A stretch of 64,000 bases of DNA from Lysobacteraceae bacterium NML93-0793 (GTDB lineage Bacteria; Pseudomonadota; Gammaproteobacteria; Xanthomonadales; Xanthomonadaceae). Of the stretch, positions 17,813 through 26,957 are shown in pieces (position 1 is the stretch's first letter; each line of letters begins with the position of its first letter). The notes under the pieces are model-generated. The model made no database searches, had not been told where the DNA came from, and saw only the letters and a list, made by a program, of their open reading frames with translations. The stretch spans positions 1 through 64,000 of the forward strand of contig NTJG01000009.1 in NCBI GenBank assembly GCA_002324875.1, written 5' to 3'. The translations under genes and the position numbers were made by a program.

Positions 17813-18466
17813 TCAGACGCCGGCGACGCGGCGCGCGGACTTGAAGCGCGTGGCCCAGTAGCCGCTGTCGAGCTCGGACACCATGACGTCCTTGCCGGTG
17901 CGCGGTGCGTGCACGAAACGGCCTTCGCCCAGATAGATGCCGACGTGATCGATGCGGTTGCCGCGGCGACCGAAGAACACCAGATCGCCCGCATTGAGGG
18001 ATGCGCGCTCGACGCGCTCGCCGTTCTGGGCCATGTCGCGCGAGACGCGCGGCAGGTCGATGCCGAGGGCGGTGCGGAACACGTAGCCGACGAGACCGCT
18101 GCAGTCGAAGCCGCTGTCGGGCGAGGAGCCGCCCCAGCGGTAGGGCGTGCCGATCAGGGTGAGGGCGCGCTTGAGCAGGGTCTCGACCCGGCCGTCGGCG
18201 GCCACCGGCTTGTCGACCTCGAGCGCGATGAGCTGGTTGATGTCGCTGGCGAGCAGCATTTCCGGCTGCGGCAGCTGGACGGTCGGCGCGGTGATGGCCT
18301 TGGCGACCGAGGTGGACTGGAGCGCTTCGAGCTGGTCGGCGGAGTCGCCGGCAAGTCCGGGGCCTGCAAAGGCGGGCGCGGTAGCGAGAGTCAGAACGCT
18401 TGCGAGGAGGGCAGTGCGGAGGCGGCGGGTGCGGGAGGCGTGGGCGCCGAGCTGGGCGTCTGTCAT
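17813..18466 (-). CDS. NlpC/P60 family cell-wall endopeptidase (exported)
   Basis: A 217-residue predicted periplasmic gamma-D-glutamyl-L-diamino-acid endopeptidase. After a cleavable signal peptide (ending PAFAGPG) and a linker of about 80 residues comes the NlpC/P60 domain: GTPYRWGGSSPDSGFDCSG with catalytic Cys, then DLVFFGRRGNRIDHVGIY with catalytic His, and VHAPRTG. It probably cuts peptide cross-links during wall remodelling. A GTG at 18472 is an alternative start. A paralogue lies 115 bp upstream on the same strand. Confidence 0.88.
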   Translation of the reverse strand: MTDAQLGAHASRTRRLRTALLASVLTLATAPAFAGPGLAGDSADQLEALQSTSVAKAITAPTVQLPQPEMLLASDINQLIALEVDKPVAADGRVETLLKRALTLIGTPYRWGGSSPDSGFDCSGLVGYVFRTALGIDLPRVSRDMAQNGERVERASLNAGDLVFFGRRGNRIDHVGIYLGEGRFVHAPRTGKDVMVSELDSGYWATRFKSARRVAGV

Positions 18467-18580
18467 CGTCACGTGGATTTCACTTGTCGCGGACCAGCGG
18501 GGGAAGCTACCGGACGAAAGTGCACGAGTTGTTAAATGAAAATTAATGAATGCGACTTAGTGCTCGTTTTTGATCACAAT

Positions 18581-19177
18581 TCAGTGAAGAACACGTCGAG
18601 AGCCCGTGTAGTTCCGCCGCCAGTACTGCCCGTCCAGATGATCCAGGCGCACGGTGCCGCCGGTGCTGGGTGCGTGGACGAAGCGGCCCTCGCCGACGTA
18701 GATCCCGACGTGGGACACCCCGCCGCCGCTGCCGAAGAACACCAGATCGCCCGGCGCCAGCCGGCCGGCATCGATCTTCGGGCCCTGGTAGGCATACAGC
18801 TCGCGCGAGGTGCGCGGCAGGCGGAGGTCGAGCATGTCGCGGAAGACGTAATTGACCAGCCCGCTGCAGTCGAAGCCGCCTTCCGGCGTGTTGCCGCCGT
18901 AGCGGTAGGGGGTGCCGACCAGGCTGATCGCGCGCATCAGCACCGCATTGGCCGCTGCCGGATCGGCCGGCGACACCGGGCCCCAGGTCCTGGCGCCGGC
19001 CGGCGTGCCCGCGCTGCTCTGTGGCGTGGGCCGGACATCAGGACGCCCGCAGGCCGCGACCAGCAGCGCCAGGCCCGTCAGGGTCAGCAGGCGCAGGGTG
19101 ATTGGCGCGGACGCAGCGGAGTCCGGATAATGCGGGGTCGGGGTCACGTGGCGCATCCGTCGGCGAACTGCCGGCAT
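18581..19177 (-). CDS. NlpC/P60 family lipoprotein endopeptidase
   Basis: A 198-residue paralogue of the neighbouring hydrolase, but lipid-anchored: the signal ends LLVAAC. The catalytic domain fills the C-terminal 120 residues: GTPYRYGGNTPEGGFDCSG, then DLVFFGSGGGVSHVGIY and VHAPSTGG. It resembles the Spr/MepS type of outer-membrane-tethered murein hydrolase. Starts at 19177, 19156 (ATG) or 19147 (GTG) are all open; the lipobox is retained by each. Confidence 0.87.
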   Translation of the reverse strand: MPAVRRRMRHVTPTPHYPDSAASAPITLRLLTLTGLALLVAACGRPDVRPTPQSSAGTPAGARTWGPVSPADPAAANAVLMRAISLVGTPYRYGGNTPEGGFDCSGLVNYVFRDMLDLRLPRTSRELYAYQGPKIDAGRLAPGDLVFFGSGGGVSHVGIYVGEGRFVHAPSTGGTVRLDHLDGQYWRRNYTGSRRVLH

Positions 19178-19235
19178 CGTGCCGCAATCCCGCCTTTTTC
19201 CTCAAGCGGCCCTGTCCGCGTTACCGGGTATTCCA

Positions 19236-19715
19236 ATGAAGATCGAGAAAGACCGCGTCGTCCGTTTCCACTACAGCGTTGCGGAGGCCGGCGGCGAGCC
19301 GGTGGAGACGTCGCGTGATCGCGAGCCGCTGGCGATCCTGTTCGGCCACGGCAACATCATCCCGGGTCTGGAGAAGGCGATGGACGGCCACGAAGCCGGC
19401 GACACCTTCAAGGCCGACGTCACCGCCGCCGATGCCTACGGCGAGCGCCGCGAGGGCATGAGCCAGCGCGTGCCCAAGAAGCACTTCGGCGCGCAGAAGC
19501 TCGCCCCCGGCCAGCAGGTGGTGCTCAACACCAGCTTCGGCCCGCGCGCGGTGACGATCGAGAAGGTCGGCATGAGCGTCGTGGACGTCGACCTCAACCA
19601 TCCGATGGCCGGCAAGGACCTGCAGTTCGACATCGAGATCGTCGACGTGCGCGAGGCGTCGAAGGAAGAGATCGAGCACGGCCACGTGCACGGCGAAGGC
19701 GGCCACCAGCACTGA
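19236..19715 (+). CDS. slyD: FKBP-type peptidyl-prolyl isomerase, SlyD-like
   Basis: A 159-residue cytoplasmic isomerase and chaperone. The FKBP part (VRFHYSVAEAGGEPVETS, FGHGNIIPGLEKAMDGHEAGD) is interrupted by the IF chaperone flap (ADVTAADAYGERREGMSQRVPKKHFG), and the protein ends in a short His-rich tail (HGHVHGEGGHQH), as in SlyD proteins that bind nickel for hydrogenase assembly. The metal tail is shorter than in E. coli. The ATG at 19236 gives the family N-terminus; the frame is open upstream without a match. Confidence 0.9.
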   Translation: MKIEKDRVVRFHYSVAEAGGEPVETSRDREPLAILFGHGNIIPGLEKAMDGHEAGDTFKADVTAADAYGERREGMSQRVPKKHFGAQKLAPGQQVVLNTSFGPRAVTIEKVGMSVVDVDLNHPMAGKDLQFDIEIVDVREASKEEIEHGHVHGEGGHQH

Positions 19716-19800
19716 GGCCCGCCGGGCGGCGCGTTGCCCGGACGCGCCGCCGTGGTTGTCGATCACAGGCCGGGCCTCCACGCGAACAGGGACGAGCCAG

Positions 19801-21033
19801 ATGCAGACCCCGAGACTGGGACCGGTGGCGTCGGGCGACCGGCTCACCGTGATGGACATGCTGCGCGGCGCGGCGCTGCTCGGCGTGTTCGCGATGAACG
19901 TCGAGTGGTTCTCGCGGCCGATGCAGGAGATGGGCAGCGGCATTCCCGCTACGGCCACGGGGCTGGATCACGCCGTCGCCTGGGCGGTGCACGTGCTCGT
20001 GGCCGGCAAGTTCTGGACGATGTTCTCGTTGCTGTTCGGCATGGGCTTCGTGCTGATGGCCGACCGGATCGCCGCCGCCGGCCGCAGCGTCGAGCGCGTG
20101 TTCGCGCGGCGCATGGCGGCATTGTTCGTGTTCGGTCTGCTGCACATCGCATTGCTGTGGCCCGGCGACATCCTGCACACCTATGCGATGGCCGGCCTGC
20201 TGCTGATGGTGATGCGCGGGCTCGCGCCGGTCTGGCAACTGGTGGCGGGCCTCGCGCTGTACTTCGGCATGGCCGCGTTCTATCTCGCCAATGCCGGCCT
20301 GCTGCTGGTGGTGCCGGAGGCGATGCTGGACGACATGCGCGCCCAGTTCGCGGCGTCGGCGGCCAGCGCGGCGGTGATCTATCCCGACGGCGGCTTCCTG
20401 GCGGTGACCGGGCGCCGGTTGCTCGACTACATCCAGATCGGCCTGCAGGGCCAGCTGGTGCTGGTGCCGATGGCGGCCGGTGTGTTCCTGGTCGGCAGCT
20501 GGCTGATGCGCGGCGGCTGGCTGCGTGATCCGGTGGCGCACCGCCGGTTCTGGTGGCGGCTGCTGGCGATCGCCCTGCCGCCGGGCTTGCTATTCACCGC
20601 GGCAGGCGTCGCCGTGGGCACGTCGTTTTCCGGCGGCATCGTCGATCCGCGCGCGATCGCGTCCGCGGGGCTGATGCTGCTCGGCGCCCTGCCGCTGTCG
20701 CTGGCCTATGTCGCGGTGCTGGTGCTGGCGTGGTCATCGCGTCCCGGCGCCCGCGTGCTGGGTGTGCTGGCGCCGGCCGGACGCATGGCCCTGACCCACT
20801 ATCTGGCGCAGTCGCTGATCTGTTCGCTGCTGTTCTACGGCTACGGGTTCGGCCTCTGGGGCGAATGGGGACGCGCGGAGCAAACCGGTCTGGTGCTCGT
20901 CGTGTTCGCCCTGCAGGTCGCCGTGAGCCATGTCTGGCTGGCCGGACATCGTTACGGACCGATGGAGTGGCTGTGGCGCTGGGCGACATACGGACGGCGC
21001 CCGCAGTGGCGCCGCGCCGCGGCCCCCGCCTGA
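19801..21033 (+). CDS. DUF418 domain membrane protein (YeiB-like)
   Basis: A 410-residue inner-membrane protein with about ten hydrophobic spans. The N-terminus has the family motif DMLRGAALLGVFAMNV, and the second half is the DUF418 domain with PAGRMALTHYLAQSLI and the C-terminal RYGPMEWLWRWATYG. YeiB-like proteins resemble acyltransferase-3 membrane enzymes, but no reaction is established. The start at 19801 was chosen because it gives the family N-terminus; an ATG at 19756 is in frame. The next gene follows after 16 bases. Confidence 0.83.
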   Translation: MQTPRLGPVASGDRLTVMDMLRGAALLGVFAMNVEWFSRPMQEMGSGIPATATGLDHAVAWAVHVLVAGKFWTMFSLLFGMGFVLMADRIAAAGRSVERVFARRMAALFVFGLLHIALLWPGDILHTYAMAGLLLMVMRGLAPVWQLVAGLALYFGMAAFYLANAGLLLVVPEAMLDDMRAQFAASAASAAVIYPDGGFLAVTGRRLLDYIQIGLQGQLVLVPMAAGVFLVGSWLMRGGWLRDPVAHRRFWWRLLAIALPPGLLFTAAGVAVGTSFSGGIVDPRAIASAGLMLLGALPLSLAYVAVLVLAWSSRPGARVLGVLAPAGRMALTHYLAQSLICSLLFYGYGFGLWGEWGRAEQTGLVLVVFALQVAVSHVWLAGHRYGPMEWLWRWATYGRRPQWRRAAAPA

Positions 21034-21049
21034 TGGGGGGAGGCGCGAC

Positions 21050-22297
21050 ATGAGTGTGCGCGACGACGTGCTGATCGTCGGCGGCGGCGTGATCGGCCTC
21101 GCCAGCGGATTGGCGCTGCTGCAGGCGGGCCGCAGCGTGCGCGTGCTGGAAGCCGGTACGGCCGGCTGCGGCAGTTCCCATGGCAACTGCGGCACGATCA
21201 CGCCCAGCCATGCAGCGCCGCTGGCTGCGCCGGGCACGATCGCCAAGGCGCTGCGCTGGATGTTCACGCCGGATGCGCCGTTCCGGGTGAGTCCGCGTTT
21301 CGATCCGGTGCTCTGGGCGTGGATGCTCGGCTTCGCCCGCCGCTGCAACCGCCCTGACTGGCTGCGCGCGATGCAGGCGCGCGCGACGATCCTGCAGGCC
21401 TCGCGCGCAGCGTTTCCCGACTGGCTCGCAACCCACGGCATCGACTGCGAGTTCGAACCTTCGGGCGTGGATCACGTGTACCGCGACCGCGCGCAGTTCG
21501 AGGCCTATGCCGACGAGGCCGCGCAGCTGCGCGCGCTGGGCATTCCGGTCGAGATCGTCGACGGCGCCGACTACCTGCGCACCGAGCCCGCGCTGTGCGA
21601 GGGTGTCGTCGGCGCCGTGCGGTTCGACGGCGATGCGCGCCTGCGCCCCGACCGCTATGTCGCCGGCCTGGCGCGGGCGTTCCGCGCGGGCGGTGGCGTG
21701 CTGGTCGAAGACTGCGAAGTGCTGGCCGCCGAAGACACTGCTGACGGCGTGCGCGTGCGCACGGCGCAAGGAATGTTCGACGGGCGCGACCTGCTGCTCG
21801 CCACCGGCGCCTGGTCGCCGCTGCTCGCCCGCAGCCTGCGCCTGCGCGTGCCGGTACAGCCGGGCAAGGGCTATTCGATCACCTATTCGCGACCGTCGTT
21901 GACCCCGCGACGGCCGATGGTGCTGCACGAGCGCAGCGTCTGCGTGACCGCCTGGGACAGCGGCTTCCGGCTCGGCAGCACGATGGAATTCTCCGGTTAC
22001 GACCGTTCGCTCAATCGCGTGCGGCTCGATGCACTCGAGCGGGGCGCGGCGGAATATCTGCATGCGCCGACCGGGCCGGTGCGCGAGGAGGAGTGGTACG
22101 GCTGGCGGCCCGTGAGTGTGGATGACATGCCGCTGATCGGGCCGGCGCCCGGCCACCGTCACGTCTGGCTCGCGACGGGGCATGGCATGCTCGGCGTCAG
22201 CATGAGTGTGTCGACTGCCCATCTCGTCCGCGATCTGATCTGCGGACAATCGCCCGTCTTCGATCCGTCGCCCTACGCGCCGGCGCGCTTCGCATGA
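21050..22297 (+). CDS. FAD-dependent D-amino-acid dehydrogenase-like oxidoreductase
   Basis: A 415-residue flavoenzyme of the DadA/DAO family. The FAD Rossmann motif VLIVGGGVIGLASGLALLQAG opens the protein, followed by GCGSSHGNCGTITPSH, a stretch typical of D-amino-acid or D-hydroxyproline dehydrogenases, and near the end WYGWRPVSVDDMPLIGPAP and ATGHGMLGVSMSVSTAHL. It probably oxidises a D-amino or imino acid and passes electrons to the respiratory chain. Its ATG follows a GGGGGGAGG and its stop overlaps the gor start. Confidence 0.82.
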   Translation: MSVRDDVLIVGGGVIGLASGLALLQAGRSVRVLEAGTAGCGSSHGNCGTITPSHAAPLAAPGTIAKALRWMFTPDAPFRVSPRFDPVLWAWMLGFARRCNRPDWLRAMQARATILQASRAAFPDWLATHGIDCEFEPSGVDHVYRDRAQFEAYADEAAQLRALGIPVEIVDGADYLRTEPALCEGVVGAVRFDGDARLRPDRYVAGLARAFRAGGGVLVEDCEVLAAEDTADGVRVRTAQGMFDGRDLLLATGAWSPLLARSLRLRVPVQPGKGYSITYSRPSLTPRRPMVLHERSVCVTAWDSGFRLGSTMEFSGYDRSLNRVRLDALERGAAEYLHAPTGPVREEEWYGWRPVSVDDMPLIGPAPGHRHVWLATGHGMLGVSMSVSTAHLVRDLICGQSPVFDPSPYAPARFA

Positions 22298-23682
22298 GCA
22301 CGTCGGTGGACGAGGCGACCTTGCTGCATGTTGATCTGATCGTGCTCGGAGGCGGCTCCGGCGGTCTCGCGGCGGCGTTCCGCGCGGCCGAGTACGGCCG
22401 GCGGGTCGCGCTCGTCGAACCCGGCGCGCTGGGCGGCACTTGCGTGAATGTCGGCTGCGTGCCGAAGAAGGCGATGTGGCTCGCGGCCGATCTGGGTGCG
22501 CGCATCGGTCAGGCCGCGCAGCTGGGCTTCGCACTGCCGGGCGAGGGCCGCGTCGCGTTCGACTGGCCCAAGTTCATCACCGACCGCCAGCGCTACATCC
22601 ACGGCATCCACGACAGCTACCGCAAGCGGCTCGATCGCGACGGGATCGTCGTGCTGCCCACGCGCGGACGCCTTGCGGGTCCGGGGCGGGTGGTCTGCGA
22701 CGACGGCACCTGCCTCGCCGCGCCGCACATCGTGCTGGCGACCGGCTCGGCGCCCCAGCGTCCGGACATCCCGGGCGCCGCGCTCGGCGCGGTGTCGGAT
22801 GATTTCTTCACCTGGTGCGCCGCGCCACCGCGCGTGGCGATGATCGGCGGCGGCTACATCGCCATCGAGCTGGCCGGCGTGCTGCAGGCGCTGGGCAGCC
22901 AGGTCGACGTCTTCGTGCGCGACCAGCGTCTGCTGCGCCAGGGCGATGCCGAGATCGTCGAGCAGTTGCAGGAAAACTACCGCCAGCAGGGCGTCGCGCT
23001 CGAATTCGGCTATGCGCTCAAGGCCCTGCACCGGGCCGACGACGGCCGCCTGCGGCTCGAAGCCGAGGACGGCAGCGTGCGCGACGGCTACGACCAGGTG
23101 CTGTTCGCGACCGGCCGCCGGCCCAACACCGGCGACATCGGCCTCGACACGGTGGGCATTACGCCGGATGCGGACGGCGACATTCCGGTCGACGAATGGC
23201 AGGCCCTGCCAGCGCCCGGTGTATACGCCGTCGGCGATATCTGCGGCTGCGGGCCGGCACTGACGCCGGTGGCGATCGCCGCGGCGCGCCGCCTGTGCGA
23301 CCGCCTGTTCGGCGGCAAGCCGGATGCGAAACTCGATGCCGGCAACGTGCCGTCGGTGGTGTTCTCGCATCCGCCGCTGGCGATGGTCGGGCTCACCGAG
23401 GCCGAGGCCCGCGCGCAGCACGGCGACGACGTGCACATCTATTGCAGCAACTTCCGCCCGATGCGCGAGGCGCTGGCGGAATCCAACCAGCGCAGTCTGT
23501 TCAAGCTGGTCTGCACCGGAGACGAGCGGCGGGTGGTAGGCCTTCATCTGCTCGGCGATGCGGCCGACGAGATCCTGCAGGGCTTCGCGGTCGCCCTCAA
23601 ACGCGGCATTACCCTCGACGACCTGCACGACACGATCGCCATCCACCCCACCAGCGCCGAAGAAGTGGTGCTGATGCGCTGA
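22294..23682 (+). CDS. gor: Glutathione-disulfide reductase
   Basis: A 462-residue NADPH-dependent flavoprotein disulfide reductase. The redox disulfide lies in GGTCVNVGCVPKKAMW, the FAD motif is LGGGSGGLAAAF, the NADPH motif is MIGGGYIAIELAGVL with the arginines VRDQRLLR that favour NADPH, and the C-terminal interface motif is IAIHPTSAEE, supplying the catalytic His-Glu pair. These features fit glutathione reductase rather than lipoamide dehydrogenase or mercuric reductase. It overlaps the upstream flavoenzyme gene (ATGA). Confidence 0.92.
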   Translation: MSTSVDEATLLHVDLIVLGGGSGGLAAAFRAAEYGRRVALVEPGALGGTCVNVGCVPKKAMWLAADLGARIGQAAQLGFALPGEGRVAFDWPKFITDRQRYIHGIHDSYRKRLDRDGIVVLPTRGRLAGPGRVVCDDGTCLAAPHIVLATGSAPQRPDIPGAALGAVSDDFFTWCAAPPRVAMIGGGYIAIELAGVLQALGSQVDVFVRDQRLLRQGDAEIVEQLQENYRQQGVALEFGYALKALHRADDGRLRLEAEDGSVRDGYDQVLFATGRRPNTGDIGLDTVGITPDADGDIPVDEWQALPAPGVYAVGDICGCGPALTPVAIAAARRLCDRLFGGKPDAKLDAGNVPSVVFSHPPLAMVGLTEAEARAQHGDDVHIYCSNFRPMREALAESNQRSLFKLVCTGDERRVVGLHLLGDAADEILQGFAVALKRGITLDDLHDTIAIHPTSAEEVVLMR

Positions 23683-23713
23683 GGTCGCGGCGACACCGAC
23701 CTACAATGCCGCC

Positions 23714-24511
23714 ATGCGTACCGACCTGCTCGAGCTCCACCGCGGCGACGCGCCGCTGCTGATCAGCATTCCGCACAACGGCACGCGGGTGCCGGAGGCG
23801 ATCGCATCCCGGCTGACGGACGACGCCCGACGGGTGCCCGATACCGACTGGCACGTGGCCGATCTCTATGCCTTCGCGCGGGAACTCGGCGCCTCGCTGC
23901 TGGTGCCCACGCATTCGCGCTACGTCGTCGATCTGAACCGTTCCGAGGATGACGTCTCGCTCTATCCGGGCCGGAACACGACGGGCCTGTGCCCGGTGGT
24001 GCGCTTCGACGGCGGGCCGGTGTATCGCGATGGCGGCGCGCCCGATGCGGACGAGATCGCCGCGCGTGTCGACACCTACTGGCGGCCGTATCACGCCGCG
24101 CTGGCCGACGAACTGGCGCGTCTGCGCGCCGCACACGGGCGTGTGGTGCTCTGGGAAGCGCATTCGATCCGCGGCACGCTGCCGTTCCTGTTCGACGGCC
24201 GCCTGCCGGATCTGAATCTCGGCACCGCGAGCGGCGCGAGCTGCAGTGCGGCCTTGCAGGGTGCGCTCGGCGCGGTGCTCGCCGCGCAGTCCGCTTACGA
24301 CACGGTCGTCAATGGACGCTTCAAGGGCGGCCACATCACCCGCCACTACGGACGCCCCGACGCGGGCGTCGAAGCCGTGCAGCTGGAGATCAGCCAGCGC
24401 TGCTACATGGACGAAACCAGCTTCGCCTGGGACGCCGAGCGCGCCGCGGCGCTGACGCCGGTCCTGCGCGCGCTGCTGGAAACGGCGATCGGGCACGCGC
24501 GCAACGCATGA
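23714..24511 (+). CDS. hutG: N-formylglutamate amidohydrolase
   Basis: A 265-residue hydrolase of the N-formylglutamate deformylase family, which releases formate and glutamate in histidine breakdown. Family motifs are LLISIPHNGTRVP, VVDLNRSEDDVSLYPGRNTTGLCP, YWRPYHAAL and LWEAHSIRG, and FKGGHITRHYGRP carries the likely metal and catalytic residues. No other hut genes are next to it, so a housekeeping or salvage role is possible. It overlaps the downstream exporter gene (ATGA). Confidence 0.88.
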   Translation: MRTDLLELHRGDAPLLISIPHNGTRVPEAIASRLTDDARRVPDTDWHVADLYAFARELGASLLVPTHSRYVVDLNRSEDDVSLYPGRNTTGLCPVVRFDGGPVYRDGGAPDADEIAARVDTYWRPYHAALADELARLRAAHGRVVLWEAHSIRGTLPFLFDGRLPDLNLGTASGASCSAALQGALGAVLAAQSAYDTVVNGRFKGGHITRHYGRPDAGVEAVQLEISQRCYMDETSFAWDAERAAALTPVLRALLETAIGHARNA

Positions 24512-25971
24512 GCGCTGCGCGTCCGCCACGCGGTTCGGGCGCGGGCCGCGGCGCGGGCGATGCCGAACTGCTGCGTCCGTTCCGGCCGATGCTCTGGCTG
24601 GTGGCCGCCGCGGTGTTCATGCAGATGCTGGACACCACCATCGTCAATACGGCGCTGCCGTCGATGGCGGTGGATCTGGGCCAGTCGCCACTGCGGATGC
24701 AGTCGGTCGTCGTCGCCTACGCGTTGACCGTCGCGATGCTGATCCCGGCCTCCGGCTGGCTGGCCGATCGCTTCGGCACCCGCAGGCTGTTCCTGGTCGC
24801 GATCGTGGTGTTCACGCTGGGCTCGCTCGCCTGTGCGCTCGCGCAGAGCCTCGACACGCTGGTCGCCGCGCGCGTGCTGCAGGGCGTGGGCGGCTCGATG
24901 CTGCTGCCGGTCGGGCGGTTGGCGGTACTGCGTTCGGTGCCACGGCAGGATTTCCTCGCCGCGATGACCTTCGTCACCGTGCCGGGGCTGGTGGGGCCGC
25001 TGATCGGGCCGTCGCTCGGCGGCTGGCTGGTGCAGGTGGCCTCGTGGCACTGGATTTTCCTGATCAACGTGCCGCTGGGGGTGGCCGGCGCGTTCGCGGC
25101 GATGCGGCTGATGCCCGACCTGCGCGCGCCGGTCGCGCACTTCGATGGGGTCGGCTACGCCCTGCTGGCGTTCGGCATGATCGCGGTCTCGGTGTCGGTC
25201 GACGCGCTGGCAGGCGAGACCCCACGGCGTGGCGCGATCGTGGTGCTGCTGCTGGCCGGGCTGATGGCGCTGGTCGCCTACTGGCTGCATGCGGCGCGCA
25301 CGAAGGCGCCGCTGTTCCCGCTGGCGCTGTTCCGCGTGCGCACCTACGCCGTGGGCGTGCTCGGCAACCTGTTCTCGCGCCTGGGCAGTGGTGGCATGCC
25401 GTACCTGATCCCGCTGCTGCTGCAGGTGGCGCTGGGTTACCCGCCGGCGCAGGCCGGCATGATGATGATCCCGGTGGTGCTGGCCGGCATGTTCTCCAAG
25501 CGCATCGTGGTGCCGCTGGTGCACCGCTTCGGCTATCGCCGGGTGCTGGTGGTCAATACCGTGCTGACCGGTGCGGGGATGGCAAGCTTCGGGTTCATCG
25601 GCCCGGGGCAGCCGCTGTGGCTGCTGATCGTGCAGTTCGCCTGCTTCGGTGCGGTCAACTCGCTGCAGTTCACCGCGATGAATACCCTGACCCTGCGCGA
25701 CCTCGGCGGCGAGCAGGCCAGCGCCGGCAACAGCCTGCTGTCGATGGTGATGATGCTGGCGATGAGCCTCGGCGTCGCCACCGCCGGCGGCCTGCTGGCG
25801 GCGTTCTCGGCCGATGCCGGTGCACAGGGCACCGCGCCGGTGCTGGCTGCGTTCCGCTGGACCTTCGTCTGCATCGGTGTGGTGACCGCAGCGTCCGCGG
25901 CGATCTTCGCCCAGATCGGCAACACCCGGCGCATTCCCGACCAGGTGGTGGAGACCACCGAGCAGCGCTAG
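24508..25971 (+). CDS. MFS transporter, DHA2 family (MdtD/EmrB-like)
   Basis: A 487-residue drug:proton antiporter with 14 predicted spans. DHA2 landmarks are MLDTTIVNTALPSMA in TM1, the loop GWLADRFGTRRLF after TM2, RVLQGVGGSMLLPVGR in TM4, and motif C-like GLVGPLIGPSLGGWL in TM5. It resembles MdtD. Its stop codon shares the palindromic CTAG with the stop of the convergent LysR gene. Coupling to hutG suggests co-transcription rather than shared function. Confidence 0.9.
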   Translation: MSAARPPRGSGAGRGAGDAELLRPFRPMLWLVAAAVFMQMLDTTIVNTALPSMAVDLGQSPLRMQSVVVAYALTVAMLIPASGWLADRFGTRRLFLVAIVVFTLGSLACALAQSLDTLVAARVLQGVGGSMLLPVGRLAVLRSVPRQDFLAAMTFVTVPGLVGPLIGPSLGGWLVQVASWHWIFLINVPLGVAGAFAAMRLMPDLRAPVAHFDGVGYALLAFGMIAVSVSVDALAGETPRRGAIVVLLLAGLMALVAYWLHAARTKAPLFPLALFRVRTYAVGVLGNLFSRLGSGGMPYLIPLLLQVALGYPPAQAGMMMIPVVLAGMFSKRIVVPLVHRFGYRRVLVVNTVLTGAGMASFGFIGPGQPLWLLIVQFACFGAVNSLQFTAMNTLTLRDLGGEQASAGNSLLSMVMMLAMSLGVATAGGLLAAFSADAGAQGTAPVLAAFRWTFVCIGVVTAASAAIFAQIGNTRRIPDQVVETTEQR

Positions 25972-26873
25972 CCCGGCGCTGCGTGCGTGTCGAACACTTC
26001 GGCGAGGTAGTCGATCATCACCCGCACCTTGGCGGGCGGGCGGCGGTCCGGCGGATAGAGCACATGGATGCCACCCAGTGCCATCGTCGGCTGGTCGAGA
26101 TCCAGCACGACGAGTTCGCCGCGGGTGATCGCGCCGCCGACGATGAACTCCGGCTGGTAGACGATGCCCTGGCCGCGGACGGCGGCTGCCACCAGCGCAT
26201 CGCCATTGTTGGCCAGCAGGTTCCCGGCGGCGGGCACGCGCACCTCGCCATTGATGCCGAACGCCCAGTGGCCACGGCCCTGCATCGACGACAGCGTGTA
26301 GCCCAGGCAATTGTGGTGCACCAGGTCGGCCACGCGTCGCGGCACCCCGCGCTGATCGAGATAGGCCGGCGACGCGCAGACATGCATCGCGCTGTCGCCA
26401 AGGCGACGTGCCTGCAGCGGACTGTCGGCCAGGCGGCCGACGCGGATCGCGAGGTCCCAGCTGCCGGCGATGAGGTCGAGCTCCGCATCGCTCAGGCCCA
26501 GCTCGACGGTCACCTCCGGATGCCGGCGGCTGAATTCGGGGATGAGCGGCGCCACGAAGCTGTGGCCGAAGGACAGCGGCACGTTCATCCGCAGCAGGCC
26601 GCTGGCCATGACCCGCCGGGACGCGGCGGCGGCCTCGGCCTCGTCGATCTCGGGCAGGATCCGCAGGCAAGCATCCAGATAGTCACCACCAGCTTCGGTC
26701 AGCACCAGCCGCCGGGTGCTGCGATGGAACAGTTTCACGCCCAGCCGCGCTTCCAGCGCGTTGACATGCTTGGTGGCCATTGCCGGCGACATGCCCAGAT
26801 GGCGGGCCGCGGCGGACAGGCTGCCGTCAGTGGCGGCGCGCACGAAGACGCGCATGCTGGTGATCCGGTCCAT
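25968..26873 (-). CDS. LysR-family transcriptional regulator
   Basis: A 301-residue regulator of the CrgA/DsdC-like LysR branch. The N-terminal HTH reads MRVFVRAATDGSLSAAARHLGMSPAMATKHVNALEARLGVKL with the familiar FHRSTRRLVLTEAG. The effector domain follows, with LGLSDAELDLIAGSWDLAIRVG and the C-terminal VRVMIDYLAEVF. It is transcribed divergently from the dioxygenase/SDR gene pair 85 bp away, which is the likely target. Confidence 0.9.
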   Translation of the reverse strand: MDRITSMRVFVRAATDGSLSAAARHLGMSPAMATKHVNALEARLGVKLFHRSTRRLVLTEAGGDYLDACLRILPEIDEAEAAAASRRVMASGLLRMNVPLSFGHSFVAPLIPEFSRRHPEVTVELGLSDAELDLIAGSWDLAIRVGRLADSPLQARRLGDSAMHVCASPAYLDQRGVPRRVADLVHHNCLGYTLSSMQGRGHWAFGINGEVRVPAAGNLLANNGDALVAAAVRGQGIVYQPEFIVGGAITRGELVVLDLDQPTMALGGIHVLYPPDRRPPAKVRVMIDYLAEVFDTHAAPG

Positions 26874-26957
26874 GCACCCAATCTAACACTCCCGGTATGA
26901 GCTGTTTAAGCCAATCGCCGGGTTCTAACGGTGTGGGCGTGAGCCGATACTGGTGCC

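Noticed and set aside
22294-23682. Possible merA for the mercury operon
   Set aside because: The redox motif and HPTSAEE ending, the absence of a C-terminal Cys pair and of an N-terminal metal domain, and the NADPH arginines fit glutathione reductase; it is also 34 kb from merR.
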